A stretch of DNA of 45,504 bases from Alcaligenaceae bacterium (GCA_012727555.1 JAAYGT010000135.1:1-45504), one strand, 5' to 3'. Positions 16,978 through 26,330 are shown, numbered from the stretch's first letter. Made by a program: numbers and translations. Notes: generated by a model from the letters alone, not told the origin.

Positions 16978-18252
16978 TTGAGTGCTGTGTTGACTGCTGT
17001 CGAGAAAAAGCTGGAAACCCTGCCCGTACCTGTACGGCTTACGCTGCCTGATGGAACGTCTGTGGGATCAGGTTGTCCCAGGGTTCACCTCACCATTCAC
17101 CATACGGCAACGCTTGCCAACCTGCTTGCCGGTCAGGTTGGCGTGCTGGGCGAAGACTACGTTGAAGGCCGTTTCGAGGTGGACGGTTCCATGCGCGACC
17201 TTATGCGCGTGGCTGCTGCCATTCTGCCGGGCTCGCCGGTCGAGGCGGCGCGGGTAGGGCGCTTGACTGAATTGATCCGTCGCCTGATGTCTGTCTGGCG
17301 TCATTCCATCGAGCGTGATGTGCGTCAGATCCAGTTTCACTACGATTTGTCTGATGATTTTTATGCGCTTTGGCTCGACCCGCGTCGCGTTTACTCCTGT
17401 GCGTATTACCGTGAGCCTGGCCTCACCCTTGCGCAAGCCCAGGAAGCCAAGCTGGACCACATCTGCAGGAAGCTGAGGCTGACGGCCGGGGAACGGTTTC
17501 TTGATGTTGGTGCAGGGTGGGGCGGGTTGTTGCTCTGGGCGGCGGAAAATTATGGGGTGGATGCGACCGGGATCACCTTGTCACGGAACCAGCACGCCCA
17601 TGTCAACCAGCTGATTCAGGAAAAGGGACTGCAAGGGCGCGTGCGCATGACACTGCTCGATTACAGAAATCTCGATGAAACCCGACCTTTCGACAAAATT
17701 GCATCGGTTGGTATGTTTGAGCATGTCGGGCGGGCGCAGCTGGATGGCTACTTCGGGAAGTTGCATCGTCTTGTGAGGCCCGGTGGCTTGGTGCTCAATC
17801 ACGGCATCACAGCGGGTGGTATCGATAACGCCGAGCTGGGTGCCGGCATGGGCGAATTCATTGAAAAATACATTTTCCCCGGCGGCGAGCTGACTCATGT
17901 CAGTCATGTGCTGGAAAGCCTGACGCGCGGCGGGCTTGAAGATCTGGACATCGAGAACCTGCGCCCGCATTATGCCCGTACGCTCTGGGCCTGGAGCGAT
18001 GCGCTGGAAGCGTGTCTGCCGCAGGCTTGGCTCACGTTGCAAGGGCCACAGGGCGAGCGTTCGCTCAGGGCGTATCGGATGTATCTGGCCGGCTGCGCCA
18101 TGGGTTTCGAGCATGGCTGGATTGCCTTGCACCAGATTCTTGCGCAGCCCCGCGGCCCGGGCCGGCACGATGAGCTCGATCATCCGACTGATCTTTCCTA
18201 CCCGTGGCGGCGTGATTACATGTATTCACGGCCGATCGGAATCAAACCCTGA
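16978..18252 (+). CDS. cfa: Cyclopropane-fatty-acyl-phospholipid synthase
   Basis: 424 residues from a TTG at 16978. I chose this start because AGAGGGAGG lies 6-7 bases upstream, by far the best ribosome-binding site in the region; an in-frame TTG at 16930 lacks one. The N-terminal lipid-binding domain (about 1-110) precedes a SAM-dependent methyltransferase domain with FLDVGAGWGGLLLWAAENYG (about 175-194). The active-site region includes the family YSCAYY with Cys141, and GMFEHVGRAQLDGYF and GEFIEKYIFPGGEL. The enzyme adds a methylene from SAM across cis double bonds of membrane phospholipids, typically in stationary phase or under acid stress. It is convergent with the MATE gene, with only 3 bases between the stops. 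Confidence 0.96.
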   Translation: MSAVLTAVEKKLETLPVPVRLTLPDGTSVGSGCPRVHLTIHHTATLANLLAGQVGVLGEDYVEGRFEVDGSMRDLMRVAAAILPGSPVEAARVGRLTELIRRLMSVWRHSIERDVRQIQFHYDLSDDFYALWLDPRRVYSCAYYREPGLTLAQAQEAKLDHICRKLRLTAGERFLDVGAGWGGLLLWAAENYGVDATGITLSRNQHAHVNQLIQEKGLQGRVRMTLLDYRNLDETRPFDKIASVGMFEHVGRAQLDGYFGKLHRLVRPGGLVLNHGITAGGIDNAELGAGMGEFIEKYIFPGGELTHVSHVLESLTRGGLEDLDIENLRPHYARTLWAWSDALEACLPQAWLTLQGPQGERSLRAYRMYLAGCAMGFEHGWIALHQILAQPRGPGRHDELDHPTDLSYPWRRDYMYSRPIGIKP

Positions 18253-18255
18253 AAC

Positions 18256-19665
18256 TCAACGGCCAGCCGGGTGGTTGTGCAGGCGTACCACCCGCCCGTA
18301 CCAGCCGAAAAGCAGCAACGCCGACAAGCCCAGGCCAGCCATGGCCATAAGCCACATGCTGGCTGCCCCGGTGGGAGCGCCTGATGCCAGCATCGAAGTC
18401 AGGGGCTCAAGTGTGCCTGCGGCCGGGCCGAACGCTACCCACCAACCGCCCAGAAGGCCGATGCCTGTCAAGGCGAAAACCTGCAGCAGCAGGGGTACAA
18501 CCGCCACTTTGTAGGCGCGCAACAGATAAGAGCCGATACATTGCAGGCTGTCGCACAGGTGAAACAAGGGCAGGATCTGCATGAGTGCTGTTGCAATTGC
18601 AAATACCTGGAGGTCGCTTGTGTAGAGGCCTGCAATCGGCTCGCGTGCCAGCACCAGCAGCAACGAGGTCAGTGTGGCGCCTGTAACAACAACTGCAATG
18701 CCGGCCAGGCCGGTTGCGCGTGCCCGTGCGGGGTCGCGTGCACCAATGGCTTGTGCCACCAGCGATGCCGTGGCGATCCCGATCGCCATGGGCATCATGT
18801 AGCACAGGGCAGCCAGATTGGCCATGATCTGGTGCCCGCCTGTTACGTACATGCCTTCGCGTGCAATGAGCAACGACATGAAGGTAAATGCGCAGACCTC
18901 GATCAGGTAGGAGCCGCCCATGGGTATGCCCAGTCGCAGTAATTCGAACTGGCCGGGACGTTCAGGTCGCCCGAGCCGCAACTTGAAACGTGCGTAAAAC
19001 GGGTCTCGTGTGATCAGCACCAGCCCTGCGGTCAGGGTCATCCATCCCACGATGGCTGTGGAAACACCGGCACCGACCGCACCCAGTGCCGGCATGCCCA
19101 GCTTGCCAAAAATGAAAACCCAGTTGAACAGCAACTTGAAGCCGACGCTGGCCATGTTGATCAGCATGACGGGCTTTGGGCGAGATACCGCTGTTCCCAG
19201 TGCGTAAATGGTGCGAAATAACAAAGTGGCCGGCAGGGCAACAGCCAGGGCGCGCAAATACAAGCTCACTGCATGTCGTACCTCGGGGGTGATTTCACCT
19301 GAAAAAGCCAGCCAGAGATCGGGTTGCAGCAGCAGGGCGGAGCCCAGCGCCGAAAGTGCCAGCGTCATCCAGACGCCTTGGCCCCAGGCGTGTCCGACGG
19401 CTTCGTTGCGGCCCGCACCAAAGTGTTGGGCAATAATGGGAATCAGGGCATGCACCACACCCATCAAGCCGACAAAAACGGTGATGTAAATTGATACGGA
19501 AAGCGCCATGGCCTGAAGGTCGACAGGCCCGGCGTGGCCAGCCATGGCGGTATCCAGGACGCCAAACATGATGCCCGCCCAGGAACTGACCAGGACGGGC
19601 CAGGCCTGTTTCAGGATGGTCCCGATATAGTGTGCGGGTCGGTGTGTATGGGGTGTTTTCGTCAC
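18256..19665 (-). CDS. MATE-family multidrug exporter (NorM-like)
   Basis: 469 residues with about 12 hydrophobic helices in two repeats, the size and layout of MATE antiporters. The N-terminal part has WPVLVSSWAGIMFGVLDTAM and AGHAGPVDLQAMALS, similar to the family's first helix and loop; the second half has GIPMGGSYLIEVCAFTFMSL. MATE proteins export cationic drugs or metabolites using Na+ or H+. The start is GTG at 19665, overlapping the stop of the upstream glycosyltransferase-like gene as GTGA, which implies translational coupling. The frame ends 3 bases from the convergent cfa stop. The substrate is unknown. Confidence 0.92.
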   Translation of the reverse strand: MTKTPHTHRPAHYIGTILKQAWPVLVSSWAGIMFGVLDTAMAGHAGPVDLQAMALSVSIYITVFVGLMGVVHALIPIIAQHFGAGRNEAVGHAWGQGVWMTLALSALGSALLLQPDLWLAFSGEITPEVRHAVSLYLRALAVALPATLLFRTIYALGTAVSRPKPVMLINMASVGFKLLFNWVFIFGKLGMPALGAVGAGVSTAIVGWMTLTAGLVLITRDPFYARFKLRLGRPERPGQFELLRLGIPMGGSYLIEVCAFTFMSLLIAREGMYVTGGHQIMANLAALCYMMPMAIGIATASLVAQAIGARDPARARATGLAGIAVVVTGATLTSLLLVLAREPIAGLYTSDLQVFAIATALMQILPLFHLCDSLQCIGSYLLRAYKVAVVPLLLQVFALTGIGLLGGWWVAFGPAAGTLEPLTSMLASGAPTGAASMWLMAMAGLGLSALLLFGWYGRVVRLHNHPAGR

Positions 19666-21416
19666 GGCCTGTTCACACGCAGAAGCCTGAAGATTTCGTG
19701 CCGGTCAGCCTCGCGTTTTCCGACCCAGAGTTCCTGTGCGCTGCCGGCAAAAGCGGCTGTGCCGTCGGCCAGGTTGTGGGTGGTTGTTTGTTGCACAATC
19801 AGCGGGCACGAGGCATCAAAGCGGAAGTTGATGTTGTCAAAGACCAGGAATGAGGCGCGTTGGCCTGTGCCCAGGCCTTGTGTGCGAATGCATTCGCCAG
19901 GTTTCTGGTTCTGTTCCAGTGCCTGGACCAATTGGTGGGATACATCGCGATAGCTTCGTACGTAGTCGAGTGCCGGCATCCAGAGTGTGACGAGCAGCAG
20001 CCAGGTGACGATCAGGCCACCCGCCGAAAGCGCTGTGCCGCGCCACAGGCCTGCAGGTTTGGTCAGCAGTCGCCAGCGGACCAGCATGATCCATGCCGCT
20101 GTTCCTGCCAGAGCAATAAGAACGGCAGGCCATGAAATAAAGACGTCATACCCTTGTGTTTGGCGCGCAATGTTGCGGGAGATCTGGGCCGGCCAGCCTG
20201 TTTGCAGTGCAATCCAGCCTAGCCAGACGGTGGCTGTGGTCAGGGAAAAACACATCACGGCAAACCAGTCCAGCGAATTGACGAAGCCCCGGCGCAGCGT
20301 GGGCAGGGCAAAAGCGGCCAGAACAGCAGAGGGGACTGCCATCAGGCTGTATTCCGGTTCAAAGGCATCGACCTGGAATGTCATGCAGATCAGGGGCCAG
20401 CTCACGAACAGCAGCGGAATGGCGATGTGTGGCGCGCAAAGCCATTTGCGCCATTGCCACAGGGCCATGAGAGCAAAAGGCCATGTGGGCCAGAGAAACC
20501 AGGGTAGATCACGCAGCGTTGTGGCAAGCTCCGACGGGGAAGGCCATCCGAACGCGCTGATATTCCAGAGCAGCCAGTTGTCGGTCCAGTACTCGCTGGT
20601 GGTTCGTGCCGGCAGCCACCAGGCCAGTATTGCAGCAGTGCATAATCCGGCAGCGGGAAGCAGCCAGCCGCGCCTGTTTCCCAGGGGGGCGCCCGGGTAA
20701 AACAGGCAAAGTGCAGCCAGCATGATCGGTGTTGCACCAATCCAGCCGCGCGTCAGGAAGGCTGCGCCCAGCGCAAACCCCAGAATCAGTGCGCCTGATC
20801 GTGGGCGATCCAGCATGCGAGCAGCACCGTAAAACGCCAGTGCCTGGAATGCGATGATCGCGGGCACTTCCGATGTTTCGTGCATGCGCCAGATGATGCC
20901 CACGGTTGCCACGATCAGCAGCAGGGCGGCATCGGCAATCATGCGCCCGTATTCATGAGGGGCGGGTTCGCCGCCAAAGGGCAGAGCCAGTGGCTGGGCT
21001 TCGGTGCGTTTTCCCAGAAGGTAGGTGCCTTGCCAGATCGAAGCTGTCATGATGACAAACCACAGCAGGTTCGGAAGCCTGGAGGCTGCGATGGTTGCGT
21101 CAAGGGAGGACGTGAAGAGTTCAAACAGCGGCGTGAATGCCATGATGGCCAAGGCGCCGGCCCACATGCTCAGGGGGCCGTCCTGGGCATGTGCCAGAAC
21201 GCCGATCCGGGGCACCAGCCAGGCTAGTCCGCCTTCCTGAACGGCAGTGACCATGGTGGCCAGGCCAACGACGTCATCCGTTTTCCAGGGGTCGCGAAAG
21301 AATAGTCCGGCCAGAATGTAGATGAGGCCGACAGTGAACAGGAAGCGTCTGGAAAGTTTGACCGTGGCCGTGGTCGTTAGCCTGGCGGGTGTCGAGCGGG
21401 AGGGGCTGGAAGGCAC
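19662..21416 (-). CDS. GT-C fold membrane glycosyltransferase-like protein (ArnT/PMT related)
   Basis: 584 residues with a GTG start at 21416. About 12 hydrophobic segments are visible. After the first helix comes FRDPWKTDDVVGLATM, an acidic first loop comparable to the catalytic Asp-containing loop of GT-C enzymes such as ArnT and protein mannosyltransferases, and further on LILGFALGAAFLTRGWIGAT resembles the conserved GFALGLAFLTKG-type segment of that family. A periplasmic C-terminal part (about 480-584) follows. Such enzymes move a sugar from a polyprenyl-phosphate donor to lipid A or protein in the periplasm; donor and acceptor here are unknown. The GTG start lacks a clear ribosome-binding site, so the N-terminus is uncertain. 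It overlaps the MATE start by 4 bases. Confidence 0.75.
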   Translation of the reverse strand: MPSSPSRSTPARLTTTATVKLSRRFLFTVGLIYILAGLFFRDPWKTDDVVGLATMVTAVQEGGLAWLVPRIGVLAHAQDGPLSMWAGALAIMAFTPLFELFTSSLDATIAASRLPNLLWFVIMTASIWQGTYLLGKRTEAQPLALPFGGEPAPHEYGRMIADAALLLIVATVGIIWRMHETSEVPAIIAFQALAFYGAARMLDRPRSGALILGFALGAAFLTRGWIGATPIMLAALCLFYPGAPLGNRRGWLLPAAGLCTAAILAWWLPARTTSEYWTDNWLLWNISAFGWPSPSELATTLRDLPWFLWPTWPFALMALWQWRKWLCAPHIAIPLLFVSWPLICMTFQVDAFEPEYSLMAVPSAVLAAFALPTLRRGFVNSLDWFAVMCFSLTTATVWLGWIALQTGWPAQISRNIARQTQGYDVFISWPAVLIALAGTAAWIMLVRWRLLTKPAGLWRGTALSAGGLIVTWLLLVTLWMPALDYVRSYRDVSHQLVQALEQNQKPGECIRTQGLGTGQRASFLVFDNINFRFDASCPLIVQQTTTHNLADGTAAFAGSAQELWVGKREADRHEIFRLLRVNRP

Positions 21417-21457
21417 GGGTTGTACACCATGAACCGATGATGGGCGTATGTTAAATG

Positions 21458-21482
21458 AAAAAAGGCAGCCGTGACGGCTGCC
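21458..21482 (-). terminator. Terminator of rpmE2
   Basis: GGCAGCC (21464-21470) and GGCTGCC (21476-21482) form a strong stem with a 5-base loop. On the minus strand it is followed by six T residues (21463-21458). It lies 44 bases past the rpmE2 stop. Confidence 0.85.
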
Positions 21483-21526
21483 CTTGCGCTGAAACCGGCG
21501 CAGTGGCCGGTTTGACCCATGACCCC

Positions 21527-21790
21527 TTACGAGGCCTTGCGTGTGCCTGCAGTACGGGCAAAGCGGGCACGGAATTTTTCAACACGGCCTGTTTCGACAA
21601 TACGTGTCTGGGCGCCTGTGTAGAACGGGTGGGACTCAGAGGTGACGTCACACTTGAACAGGGGGTAGGTTTTACCATCGAGTTCGATGGTTTCACGCGA
21701 GTGCAGCGTGGAACGCGAAATGAATTTGTTACCTGTTTGCAGATCCAGGAAAACCACTTCGCGGTAGTCGGGGTGAATGCCTTCTTTCAT
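21527..21790 (-). CDS. rpmE2: 50S ribosomal protein L31 type B
   Basis: 87 residues from ATG 21790, beginning MKEGIHPDYREVVFLDLQTG and containing YPLFKCDVTSESHPFYTG. The long form without the CxxC zinc motif defines type B L31. In many bacteria this paralogue replaces the zinc-binding form under zinc starvation and is repressed by Zur; in many Burkholderiales it is the only L31. The window has no second L31 gene and no obvious Zur box, so I cannot say which applies here. A good promoter lies at 21874-21902. Confidence 0.96.
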   Translation of the reverse strand: MKEGIHPDYREVVFLDLQTGNKFISRSTLHSRETIELDGKTYPLFKCDVTSESHPFYTGAQTRIVETGRVEKFRARFARTAGTRKAS

Positions 21791-21873
21791 TGACTTTGAG
21801 TCCTGTAAAAATGGGGTCGCCAACCGGAATGCGAAAGTGTACTTGCCGGCCACGTATCCAAAAATAGCCCGCC

Positions 21874-21902
21874 ATTCTAACCTGCGCATGGCTTTCAAAC
21901 AA
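21874..21902 (-). promoter_or_regulatory. Promoter of rpmE2
   Basis: Minus strand: -35 TTGTTT (21902-21897), exact 17-bp spacer, -10 TAGAAT (21879-21874). Transcription should start near 21867, leaving a leader of about 77 nt. Confidence 0.7.
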
Positions 21903-21950
21903 GTTGCCAGGTTGTGCGTTGCCAACAACAGCGATGTGAACTGACGACAG

Positions 21951-22640
21951 TTACAGTTGGCCTCGTTCTGCCAGCGACAGGGCACCGGTTGCTGTGATGA
22001 TCAGGTGATCCAGCAGGCGGATGTCGACCAGTGCCAGTGCTTTTTTCAGATGTTGGGTCAGGTGGATGTCTGCCTGACTGGGTTCGCTGACACCCGAAGG
22101 GTGATTATGTGCCAGAATCAGGGCTGCTGCGTGGTGACGTAGTCCTGACTTGATCACTTCCCTGGGGTACACCGAGGCCTGGGTCAGGGTTCCGCGTGAA
22201 ATTTCCTCGCTGGTGATCAACCGGAACTGGCTGTCAAGGTACAGTGCCATGCAGTGCTCTATTTTAAGGTGTCCCAGGTGGGCAATACAGTAGTTCTTGA
22301 CACGTTCTGGCTGATTCAGCACTTCCCCGCTGTGGATTTCCTCGGTGGCCGCGCGTCGGTTCAGCTCCCTGATGGCCAGCAGTTCGCATGTTTTCGCCTG
22401 GCCCAGGCCTGGGGTGGCCAGCAGGCTCTGCTGATCCGCGCCCAGCAGACTGCGCAGGTCGCCAAAGCGTTCCAGCAGCCTGTGGCCCAGCATCACTGCA
22501 TCGCATCCCCGCATGCCTGTGCGTAAAACGATCGCCAGCAGTTCGGCGGTGGTCAGTACATGCGCTCCATGCTGCAACAGTCGTTCGCGTGGTCGCTCGT
22601 TGTGCATGGCCTGCATGCGGGGTTCAGTGTAAGGTTCCAT
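21951..22640 (-). CDS. radC: RadC/YicR-family JAMM-domain protein
   Basis: 229 residues from ATG 22640; an ATG at 22607 (MHNERPRERLL) is also possible and both lie before the conserved region. An N-terminal helix-hairpin-helix region (LLATPGLGQAKTCELLAI) precedes the MPN/JAMM domain with its metal site AHNHPSGVSEPSQAD, where two histidines, a serine and an aspartate are in place. RadC was once thought to act in DNA repair, but that role is not supported in E. coli; the biochemical function remains unclear. It is divergent from fkpB with 58 bases between the starts. Confidence 0.93.
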   Translation of the reverse strand: MEPYTEPRMQAMHNERPRERLLQHGAHVLTTAELLAIVLRTGMRGCDAVMLGHRLLERFGDLRSLLGADQQSLLATPGLGQAKTCELLAIRELNRRAATEEIHSGEVLNQPERVKNYCIAHLGHLKIEHCMALYLDSQFRLITSEEISRGTLTQASVYPREVIKSGLRHHAAALILAHNHPSGVSEPSQADIHLTQHLKKALALVDIRLLDHLIITATGALSLAERGQL

Positions 22641-22698
22641 GACACACTCTAAAATAGCGAATTGACACAAACTCCTACAGTGACAGGTTTTGGCTTCC

Positions 22699-23166
22699 AT
22701 GAACGATTCAACGCACCTATTTGTCCGCCCCGATTCCTACCTTACGCTGCATTACCGCATCGAACTGGTGTCCGGGCCAGCGGCTGGCTCCGTCTTTGCC
22801 GATACCTTCGACCAGCGTCCGGCAACGCTTCAGTTGGGCTCCGGGCAATGGGCCCCCGGGCTTGAGCAGGCGCTTGTTGGTCACCACGAAGGCGAGCGTT
22901 TCGTCATCGACTTGCCTGCTGCCCAGGCCTACGGTGATCGCAATCCCGATCTTCTGCAGTGGGTCACCCGTGCGGCTGTTGAAGAAAACACCGATCCTGA
23001 AAACCCTTTGCTGGCCGGTGATCTCATCGAGTTTGCGGCCCCCAACGGAGCGCGTTATTCGGGGGTGCTCAAGCAGTGGGAAGGTGATCGTGCTCTTTTT
23101 GATTTCAACCATCCTCTGGCAGGCACCGACTTGCGCCTGCATGTCGAGCTTTTGGGGGTTTTATGA
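22699..23166 (+). CDS. fkpB: FKBP-type peptidyl-prolyl cis-trans isomerase (SlpA/FkpB)
   Basis: 155 residues from ATG 22699; an in-frame TTG at 22690 is less likely. The FKBP fold has a SlyD/SlpA-type inserted flap: [10 protein letters not shown] at the start, then [20 protein letters not shown] and [16 protein letters not shown] leading into the insert-in-flap domain, and a final [11 protein letters not shown] strand. Such enzymes isomerise Xaa-Pro bonds and assist folding in the cytoplasm. The stop overlaps the ispH start as ATGA, matching the fkpB-ispH pair of E. coli and other proteobacteria. Confidence 0.94.
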   Translation: MNDSTHLFVRPDSYLTLHYRIELVSGPAAGSVFADTFDQRPATLQLGSGQWAPGLEQALVGHHEGERFVIDLPAAQAYGDRNPDLLQWVTRAAVEENTDPENPLLAGDLIEFAAPNGARYSGVLKQWEGDRALFDFNHPLAGTDLRLHVELLGVL

Positions 23167-24140
23167 CATCAGTCAACGGTTCCGCCCAAGACGGCGTCCA
23201 GATTCTGCTGGCCCAGCCTCGCGGTTTCTGTGCCGGGGTTGATCGTGCCATCGATATCGTCGAGCGTGCGCTTGAATTGCATGGTGCTCCTGTTTACGTG
23301 CGTCATGAAATCGTACATAACCGCTATGTCGTGCAAGATTTGCGCAACAAAGGGGCCGTGTTCATCGATCAACTCGATCAGGCGCCTCCCGGTGCCATTG
23401 TCATCTTTTCTGCGCACGGTGTAGCGCAGGCTGTACGACACGAGGCTCAGGCGCGTGGCTTGCGTGTGTTCGATGCCACCTGCCCGCTGGTGACCAAAGT
23501 GCATACCGAAGTGGCGCGTATGCGTCAGGCGGGTCGTGAGATCATCATGATCGGTCATCGCGGTCACCCCGAGGTCGAGGGCACGCTGGGGCAAGCCGAT
23601 GGTGGCATGTACCTGGTCGAAACGCCTGAAGACGTCATGGCCTTGCAGGTCACGGATCCGGCCAATCTGGCATTTGTCACCCAGACCACGTTGTCGGTTG
23701 ACGACGCCGCCGTTGTTGCCCAGGCCTTGCGTACGCGTTTTCCCGATATCGTCGAGCCCAAGAAAAGCGATATCTGCTATGCAACCCAGAACCGTCAGGA
23801 TGCCGTCAAGGTCATGGCACCCCAGTGCGATCTGGTGCTGGTTGTCGGTAGCACCAACAGTTCCAATTCGAACCGCTTGCGTGAGGTGGCCGAACGCAGA
23901 GGGGCTGCGGCCTACCTTATTGATACCCCCGACATGATCAACCCTGCCTGGTTGCAGGGCAGTACCCGGGTTGGTGTCACGGCCGGTGCTTCGGCGCCCG
24001 AGGTGCTGGTGCAGCAGGTTATTACCCGACTTAAAGAACTGGGTGCGGTTTCAGTGCGCACACTCGATGGCACCCAGGAAAACGTTTCGTTCCCGCTTCC
24101 CCGGGAACTGTCCCGCAAAATGAAGGAAACCTCATTGTGA
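23163..24140 (+). CDS. ispH: 4-hydroxy-3-methylbut-2-enyl diphosphate reductase
   Basis: 325 residues, full length. It makes IPP and DMAPP from HMBPP in the last step of the MEP isoprenoid pathway and holds a [4Fe-4S] cluster. The three cluster cysteines are visible in [25 protein letters not shown] and [15 protein letters not shown]. Substrate-binding segments [10 protein letters not shown] and [13 protein letters not shown] are intact. The start overlaps fkpB by ATGA, and its own stop overlaps the GTG start of the next gene as GTGA, so three genes are translationally linked. Confidence 0.98.
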   Translation: MTSVNGSAQDGVQILLAQPRGFCAGVDRAIDIVERALELHGAPVYVRHEIVHNRYVVQDLRNKGAVFIDQLDQAPPGAIVIFSAHGVAQAVRHEAQARGLRVFDATCPLVTKVHTEVARMRQAGREIIMIGHRGHPEVEGTLGQADGGMYLVETPEDVMALQVTDPANLAFVTQTTLSVDDAAVVAQALRTRFPDIVEPKKSDICYATQNRQDAVKVMAPQCDLVLVVGSTNSSNSNRLREVAERRGAAAYLIDTPDMINPAWLQGSTRVGVTAGASAPEVLVQQVITRLKELGAVSVRTLDGTQENVSFPLPRELSRKMKETSL

Positions 24141-24784
24141 AACTCCATGGCTATTTCCGCAGTTCGGCGGCCTATCGTGTCCGCATTGCGCTCAACTACA
24201 AATCCATCGATTACGATCCTGTGGTCGTTCACCTTGTGCGCGGCGGCGGTGAGCATCTGCAGCCTGAGTACCGTGCGCTGAATCCGACCGCTTTGGTGCC
24301 CACCCTGGAAGATGGCGATCTGGTGCTGGGCCAATCGGTGGCCATTCTGGAATACCTTGAGGAAAAATACCCGGATCCAGCACTGTTGCCCACAGATACC
24401 GCACTCAGGGCCCATGTGCGCAGTCTGGTACAAACCATTGCATGTGATATTCACCCGTTGAACAATCTGCGTGTGCTCAAGTATCTTGTGCGTGAACTGG
24501 GTGCCTCTGAAGAGCAGAAAATGGCCTGGTATCGTCACTGGATCGCCGTGGGTCTGGGCAGTCTGGAAAGCGTTCTGGCGGCCTCGGCACATACCGGTAC
24601 TTTCTGCGTGGGTAATGTACCCACCCTTGCCGATGTCTGTCTGGTTCCTCAAATAGCCAATGCCCGTCGTTTCGATTGCGATCTCTCGGCCATGCCGACG
24701 CTGGTTCGCATCGACGCCGAATGCGCCCGTTTGCCGGCATTCCAGCGTGCCGCCCCTTCGGCCCAACCTGATTTCGAACCCTGA
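24137..24784 (+). CDS. maiA: Zeta-class glutathione S-transferase, maleylacetoacetate isomerase-like
   Basis: 215 residues starting at GTG 24137. The N-terminal thioredoxin-like domain begins [20 protein letters not shown]; the SSA-containing glutathione site and the motif [14 protein letters not shown] with [17 protein letters not shown] are zeta-class features. The C-terminal helical domain includes [15 protein letters not shown], also typical of MaiA. MaiA isomerises maleylacetoacetate to fumarylacetoacetate in tyrosine breakdown. No homogentisate gene (hmgA, fahA) is nearby, so the real substrate may differ. It is coupled to ispH by a GTGA overlap and followed by the DUF945 gene after 16 bases. 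Confidence 0.85.
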   Translation: MKLHGYFRSSAAYRVRIALNYKSIDYDPVVVHLVRGGGEHLQPEYRALNPTALVPTLEDGDLVLGQSVAILEYLEEKYPDPALLPTDTALRAHVRSLVQTIACDIHPLNNLRVLKYLVRELGASEEQKMAWYRHWIAVGLGSLESVLAASAHTGTFCVGNVPTLADVCLVPQIANARRFDCDLSAMPTLVRIDAECARLPAFQRAAPSAQPDFEP

Positions 24785-24800
24785 TTGGCAGAGATTCTTC

Positions 24801-26249
24801 ATGAAAAAGTCTACAGGCCTGGTGGCCGGTGTTGTGGTGGTTGCCCTCGCGTATTCGGGTGCTTCCTGGTATATGGGCAAGCAGGCTCAGCTGGCCGTTG
24901 AGCATCTGGTGGCAAACGCAAATGAAGGCTTTCGCTCTGTGGCGGGCGATGGTAGTACGGATCCGGTTGCGCAACTTCGCATTGACCGCTTCGAACGCGG
25001 CGTGTTTTCATCCCTTGCCGACTACACGCTGACCATTCCCGATGCGTCCGACTCGCCGATCGAGGTCCGCATTGCGGATCGCCTGCATCATGGTCCCTTC
25101 CCCTGGGCATTGCTGAAATCAGGTGATTTCGCACCGGCACTGGCAGCCAGTTTCGCCCGTTTGATCCCCACGGCAACGACTCAGGCCTGGGTAAGCAGTC
25201 AGCCCAATGGTGTCAGCCCGTTAAGCATCCAGACCCGGGTCAGTCTTGCAGGCCAGGCTCACACCCGTTTCAGCTTCAAACCCGTTGATATCAAGCGCGA
25301 TGGTGAGCATATTGTCTTTAGTGGCGGTCTGATCACCGTCGACTGGTCGAATGATTTCCGTGATCACAAAGTGCACGGTGCCTTCGAAACCCTTTCGGTG
25401 GCCGGTGAAACGGTTGAGGGCGAGCTGGCGTTTTCAGGAATCGCGCTTTCCCACGACAGCCAGACACAGTCTGATGGGCAGGTTCGTGTTCAGGGCAAGC
25501 TGGGTGTCAGCAAGATCACGGCTTCCGACGAAAGCTTTGACGGGGATATCGTCCTCGATAATTCTGCCGTGGTCTATGAAAGCACTCAAAAGGATACGCT
25601 CTTGAGCGCAACCTTGCGTTACGATTTCGGGCGTATCCGTCTGGGTGATATCGATCTTGGCAGCATTGCGCTCGGTGGCCGGGCCAGCAACATCGATGCG
25701 ATCCAGATGGCGTCATTGCTCAAGTTGCTCGATGCCATCGATACGCGCCAGACTCGTGACGACAGTCTTGATCTTTTGCCCGCTGAACAAGAATCCCTCG
25801 AGAAGCACTTCAAAGCCATGGTTGCCCTCAAGCCTGTCGTTGCCATTGATCCGGTGCTCTGGAAGACCGCCAAGGGTGAAAGTTCCGCTTTGATCGACTT
25901 GCATCTGGCTCCTGCCGAAAACCAGACCGAAGGGCGTCCGGTTTCGCCCGATGAGCTATTGGTGCAGTCCATACGCAACCTTGAGATCCGTCTCGATCTC
26001 TCGCGTCCGATGCTGGTTCATTTGTTCACCCAGTTCGAGTCTGATCCGGCCGAGCGTGAACAGCTGGCAGCCTTTGCCAACATGATGTTCGATGGCTACG
26101 TGAAAGAACTCGAAGCATCCGGGCTGGTCAAAGTGCGTGAAGACGGGGCGAGCACTCGCATGGTCTTCAGCAAGGGTGCGCTCAGTGTGAATGATCAGCC
26201 GATGTCCATTGAGGAGCTCATGGGGCTGGTGTTCCAGATGGTACTTTAA
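24801..26249 (+). CDS. DUF945 (YdgA-like) protein
   Basis: 482 residues from ATG 24801. The N-terminus MKKSTGLVAGVVVVALAYSG is a single hydrophobic segment that is probably a signal anchor, and the remainder is periplasmic. The opening GASWYMGKQAQLAVEHLVAN and the beta-rich repeats that follow (RFSFKPVDIKRDGEHIVFSG and similar) match the DUF945/YdgA family, whose function is unknown. The longer open frame back to 24660 overlaps the GST gene and has no supporting start. It follows the GST on the same strand and is convergent with the next gene. Confidence 0.85.
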   Translation: MKKSTGLVAGVVVVALAYSGASWYMGKQAQLAVEHLVANANEGFRSVAGDGSTDPVAQLRIDRFERGVFSSLADYTLTIPDASDSPIEVRIADRLHHGPFPWALLKSGDFAPALAASFARLIPTATTQAWVSSQPNGVSPLSIQTRVSLAGQAHTRFSFKPVDIKRDGEHIVFSGGLITVDWSNDFRDHKVHGAFETLSVAGETVEGELAFSGIALSHDSQTQSDGQVRVQGKLGVSKITASDESFDGDIVLDNSAVVYESTQKDTLLSATLRYDFGRIRLGDIDLGSIALGGRASNIDAIQMASLLKLLDAIDTRQTRDDSLDLLPAEQESLEKHFKAMVALKPVVAIDPVLWKTAKGESSALIDLHLAPAENQTEGRPVSPDELLVQSIRNLEIRLDLSRPMLVHLFTQFESDPAEREQLAAFANMMFDGYVKELEASGLVKVREDGASTRMVFSKGALSVNDQPMSIEELMGLVFQMVL

Positions 26250-26290
26250 CCCTGCTTGTTGTGCCCGGCAGGCAATCAGCGCCTGCTGTG

Positions 26291-26322
26291 CGCGTGTGAC
26301 TGCAGCAACGCGGTCACACGCG
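26291..26322. terminator. Bidirectional stem-loop between convergent genes
   Basis: CGCGTGTGAC (26291-26300) and GTCACACGCG (26313-26322) form a perfect 10-bp GC-rich stem with a 12-base loop, between the DUF945 stop and the stop of the convergent gene at 26331. Only TCTTTG follows on the plus strand, so it is a plausible but not classic terminator. Confidence 0.55.
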
Positions 26323-26330
26323 TCTTTGCA

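Noticed and set aside
22662-22690. TTGACA as -35 box for fkpB
   Set aside because: The -35 is perfect but no acceptable -10 lies 16-18 bases downstream, and the gene start is only 32 bases away.
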